The translations under genes were made by a program, and so were the position numbers. DNA of 64,000 nt, taken from NCBI RefSeq assembly GCF_014284255.1, contig NZ_JACOFV010000001.1, positions 248,001-312,000 on the forward strand. The letters run 5' to 3'. Source of the stretch: Cognatundibacterium jejuense. Lineage in GTDB: Bacteria > Pseudomonadota > Gammaproteobacteria > Burkholderiales > Burkholderiaceae_D. Within the stretch, counting starts at the first letter, position 1. Every line of letters begins with the position of its first letter. The notes below the pieces were generated by a model. The model ran no database searches and was not told the DNA's origin. It worked only from the letters and a program-made list of their open reading frames with translations. Shown here piece after piece: positions 63,001-64,000 of the stretch.

Positions 63001-63708
63001 GTGTCAATTTCTTCATTGGGTGCCGGAAATTACCAGACCGTCGGTGCTTTAGGGGCAGCAACCAATACTGTATCGACTGCCACTGTCTCGCCCGCGTCTT
63101 CTGATAGCGTAGCCGCGACGTCAGCAACGTCATCATCGAGTGCAAACGGCAGTGCTTTGTCTGCTGCAATTGCGCAAGCTTTATCACAAATTAATCCAAA
63201 CATTGATTTGACGACTTTATTGTCATCGAGCGGCCAGCAGTCTTCGTCTAACTTTACCAGCAGCCTATTGAACGCTCTACCGGGGTTAGCTAAACAAAAT
63301 TCAGGTAATACTGATCTGTCGGCTTTGCTTGGTACTTCATCGGGTAGTACTGATAGCGTCAGTGGGGCGAATCTCGCACAGTTACTTGGTTTGTCTTCCG
63401 GACAGTCTTCTTCTGCGCCAGCACCGGTTAAGTTAGATAAGTCCAGTCCGACTTTTAGTCTGCAATCAAGCATTCAGCAATTGATTACGAATTTAGGAAA
63501 TAGCGGCGGTTCTTCTGATAGCTTGTTTGGAACAAGCAATGATTCATCTGGCTCCTCAGCATCAGCATTACAAAGCTCTTTCAATAGTCTAGTGAAGAGC
63601 AGTGGTGGCAATCCTCATCAAGCTGACCTTCAGTCCTTTTTGAAATTGGTTGCCGCCAATGTTGAGGGAAGTGTTTCGATAGGAAGTCTTTTTAGTACAA
63701 GCGCCTGA
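63001..63708 (+). CDS. Ser/Ala/Gly-rich protein of unknown function
   Basis: A 235-residue low-complexity protein starting at GTG 63001. It is rich in Ser (roughly a quarter of residues by eye), Ala, Gly, Leu and Asn, with repeated short helical units: SALSAAIAQALSQINPNIDL, LLSSSGQQSSSNFTSSLLNA, LSALLGTSSGSTDS, LAQLLGLSSGQSS. No signal peptide, membrane segment or Cys. Proteins of this look are often secreted by non-classical routes or form surface layers, but I cannot assign a function. Followed by a terminator. Confidence 0.65.
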   Translation: MSISSLGAGNYQTVGALGAATNTVSTATVSPASSDSVAATSATSSSSANGSALSAAIAQALSQINPNIDLTTLLSSSGQQSSSNFTSSLLNALPGLAKQNSGNTDLSALLGTSSGSTDSVSGANLAQLLGLSSGQSSSAPAPVKLDKSSPTFSLQSSIQQLITNLGNSGGSSDSLFGTSNDSSGSSASALQSSFNSLVKSSGGNPHQADLQSFLKLVAANVEGSVSIGSLFSTSA

Positions 63709-63780
63709 TTGAATGTGTTGATTGTGGCGTTGGGTTAGCTTTAGATTCTTCATTGCTTATTGTTCTTTCTTAAATGAGAT

Positions 63781-63814
63781 AAGCCTGCAAATCTGAATTT
63801 GCAGGCTTTTTTTT
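63781..63814 (+). terminator. Rho-independent terminator
   Basis: AAGCCTGCAAAT / ATTTGCAGGCTT around a 4-base loop, followed by eight T. Ends the Ser-rich gene. Confidence 0.9.
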
Positions 63815-64000
63815 GTTTTCAGTCGTCTATTTTTGATCGCGTGGTCGTGCGCAACGGGCATGTTTGTATTGAAATGCTCACTACTTTTTAGTCCTGATAA
63901 TCTGACGATCACGGCTAAATTTTCAAAATATAACCGATGACTTCAGTCCCGTTAGGGATCATAATGTAATGCATTAAATATAATGATAAGGGGCAGGGTA
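63815..64000. other. Right edge of the window
   Basis: About 185 bp with no gene, probably the upstream region of the next gene. Nothing further is visible. Confidence 0.4.

Overview
The window looks like a chromosomal segment of a betaproteobacterium of the order Burkholderiales, most like the Oxalobacteraceae (an Undibacterium- or Herminiimonas-type genome). This is an inference from gene order and protein flavour (smpB-ratA-rnfH-guaB-guaA; lysS-prfB; chemoreceptors ending in DWxEF) and from the moderate GC content; no rRNA or tRNA gene is present to confirm it.

Layout. 1-2117: an EnvZ/OmpR-like two-component pair (the kinase runs off the left edge). 2433-8846: housekeeping block with smpB, ratA, rnfH, a DUF4124 protein, guaB, a GAF protein with a degenerate GGDEF domain, and guaA. 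8847-18473: two accessory islands stacked in tandem behind the guaA stop codon. Each has a related left end (8847-9072 and 14471-14695) and a related right end (14313-14456 and 18317-18460), with a copy of the guaA 3' end at each junction. The first carries a LysR regulator and a set of oxidoreductases and a cupin. The second carries an outer-membrane protein, a cupin and several unknown proteins separated by a short palindromic repeat. Neither carries an integrase. 18521-23373: return to core chromosome with a chemoreceptor and queE-queD-tadA-ldcA. 23715-32640: an MdtABC-type RND efflux operon with its outer-membrane factor. 32724-43066: an MHS-family transporter divergent from a large acyl-CoA catabolism cluster (thiolase, acyl-CoA dehydrogenase, SDRs, thioesterases, an MDR reductase, an epoxide-hydrolase-like enzyme, a GNAT). 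43697-45463: a second chemoreceptor. 45572-48398: APS kinase, a DHH phosphoesterase and a sulfotransferase. 48453-51199: LysE exporter, hydrolase and O-acetylhomoserine sulfhydrylase. 51363-58676: CBS protein, FAD oxidoreductase, anchored cupin, ABC exporter, lysS, prfB (with its programmed frameshift) and a small Cys-pair protein. 58837-63708: YgiQ radical SAM protein, an RNase HI-like protein, a hydrolase and a Ser-rich unknown.

The three most interesting features are: (i) the double guaA-associated island, built like a pair of integrase-less, att-flanked (CIME-like) elements whose cargo is bounded and punctuated by a palindromic repeat of about 32 bp; (ii) the cysC-DHH-sulfotransferase cluster, which reads as a self-contained module for making PAPS, using it, and probably clearing the by-product PAP; (iii) a degenerate cyclic-di-GMP-synthase-like protein wedged between the two GMP biosynthesis genes.

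All functions are read from sequence motifs by eye. No database search or computation was run.
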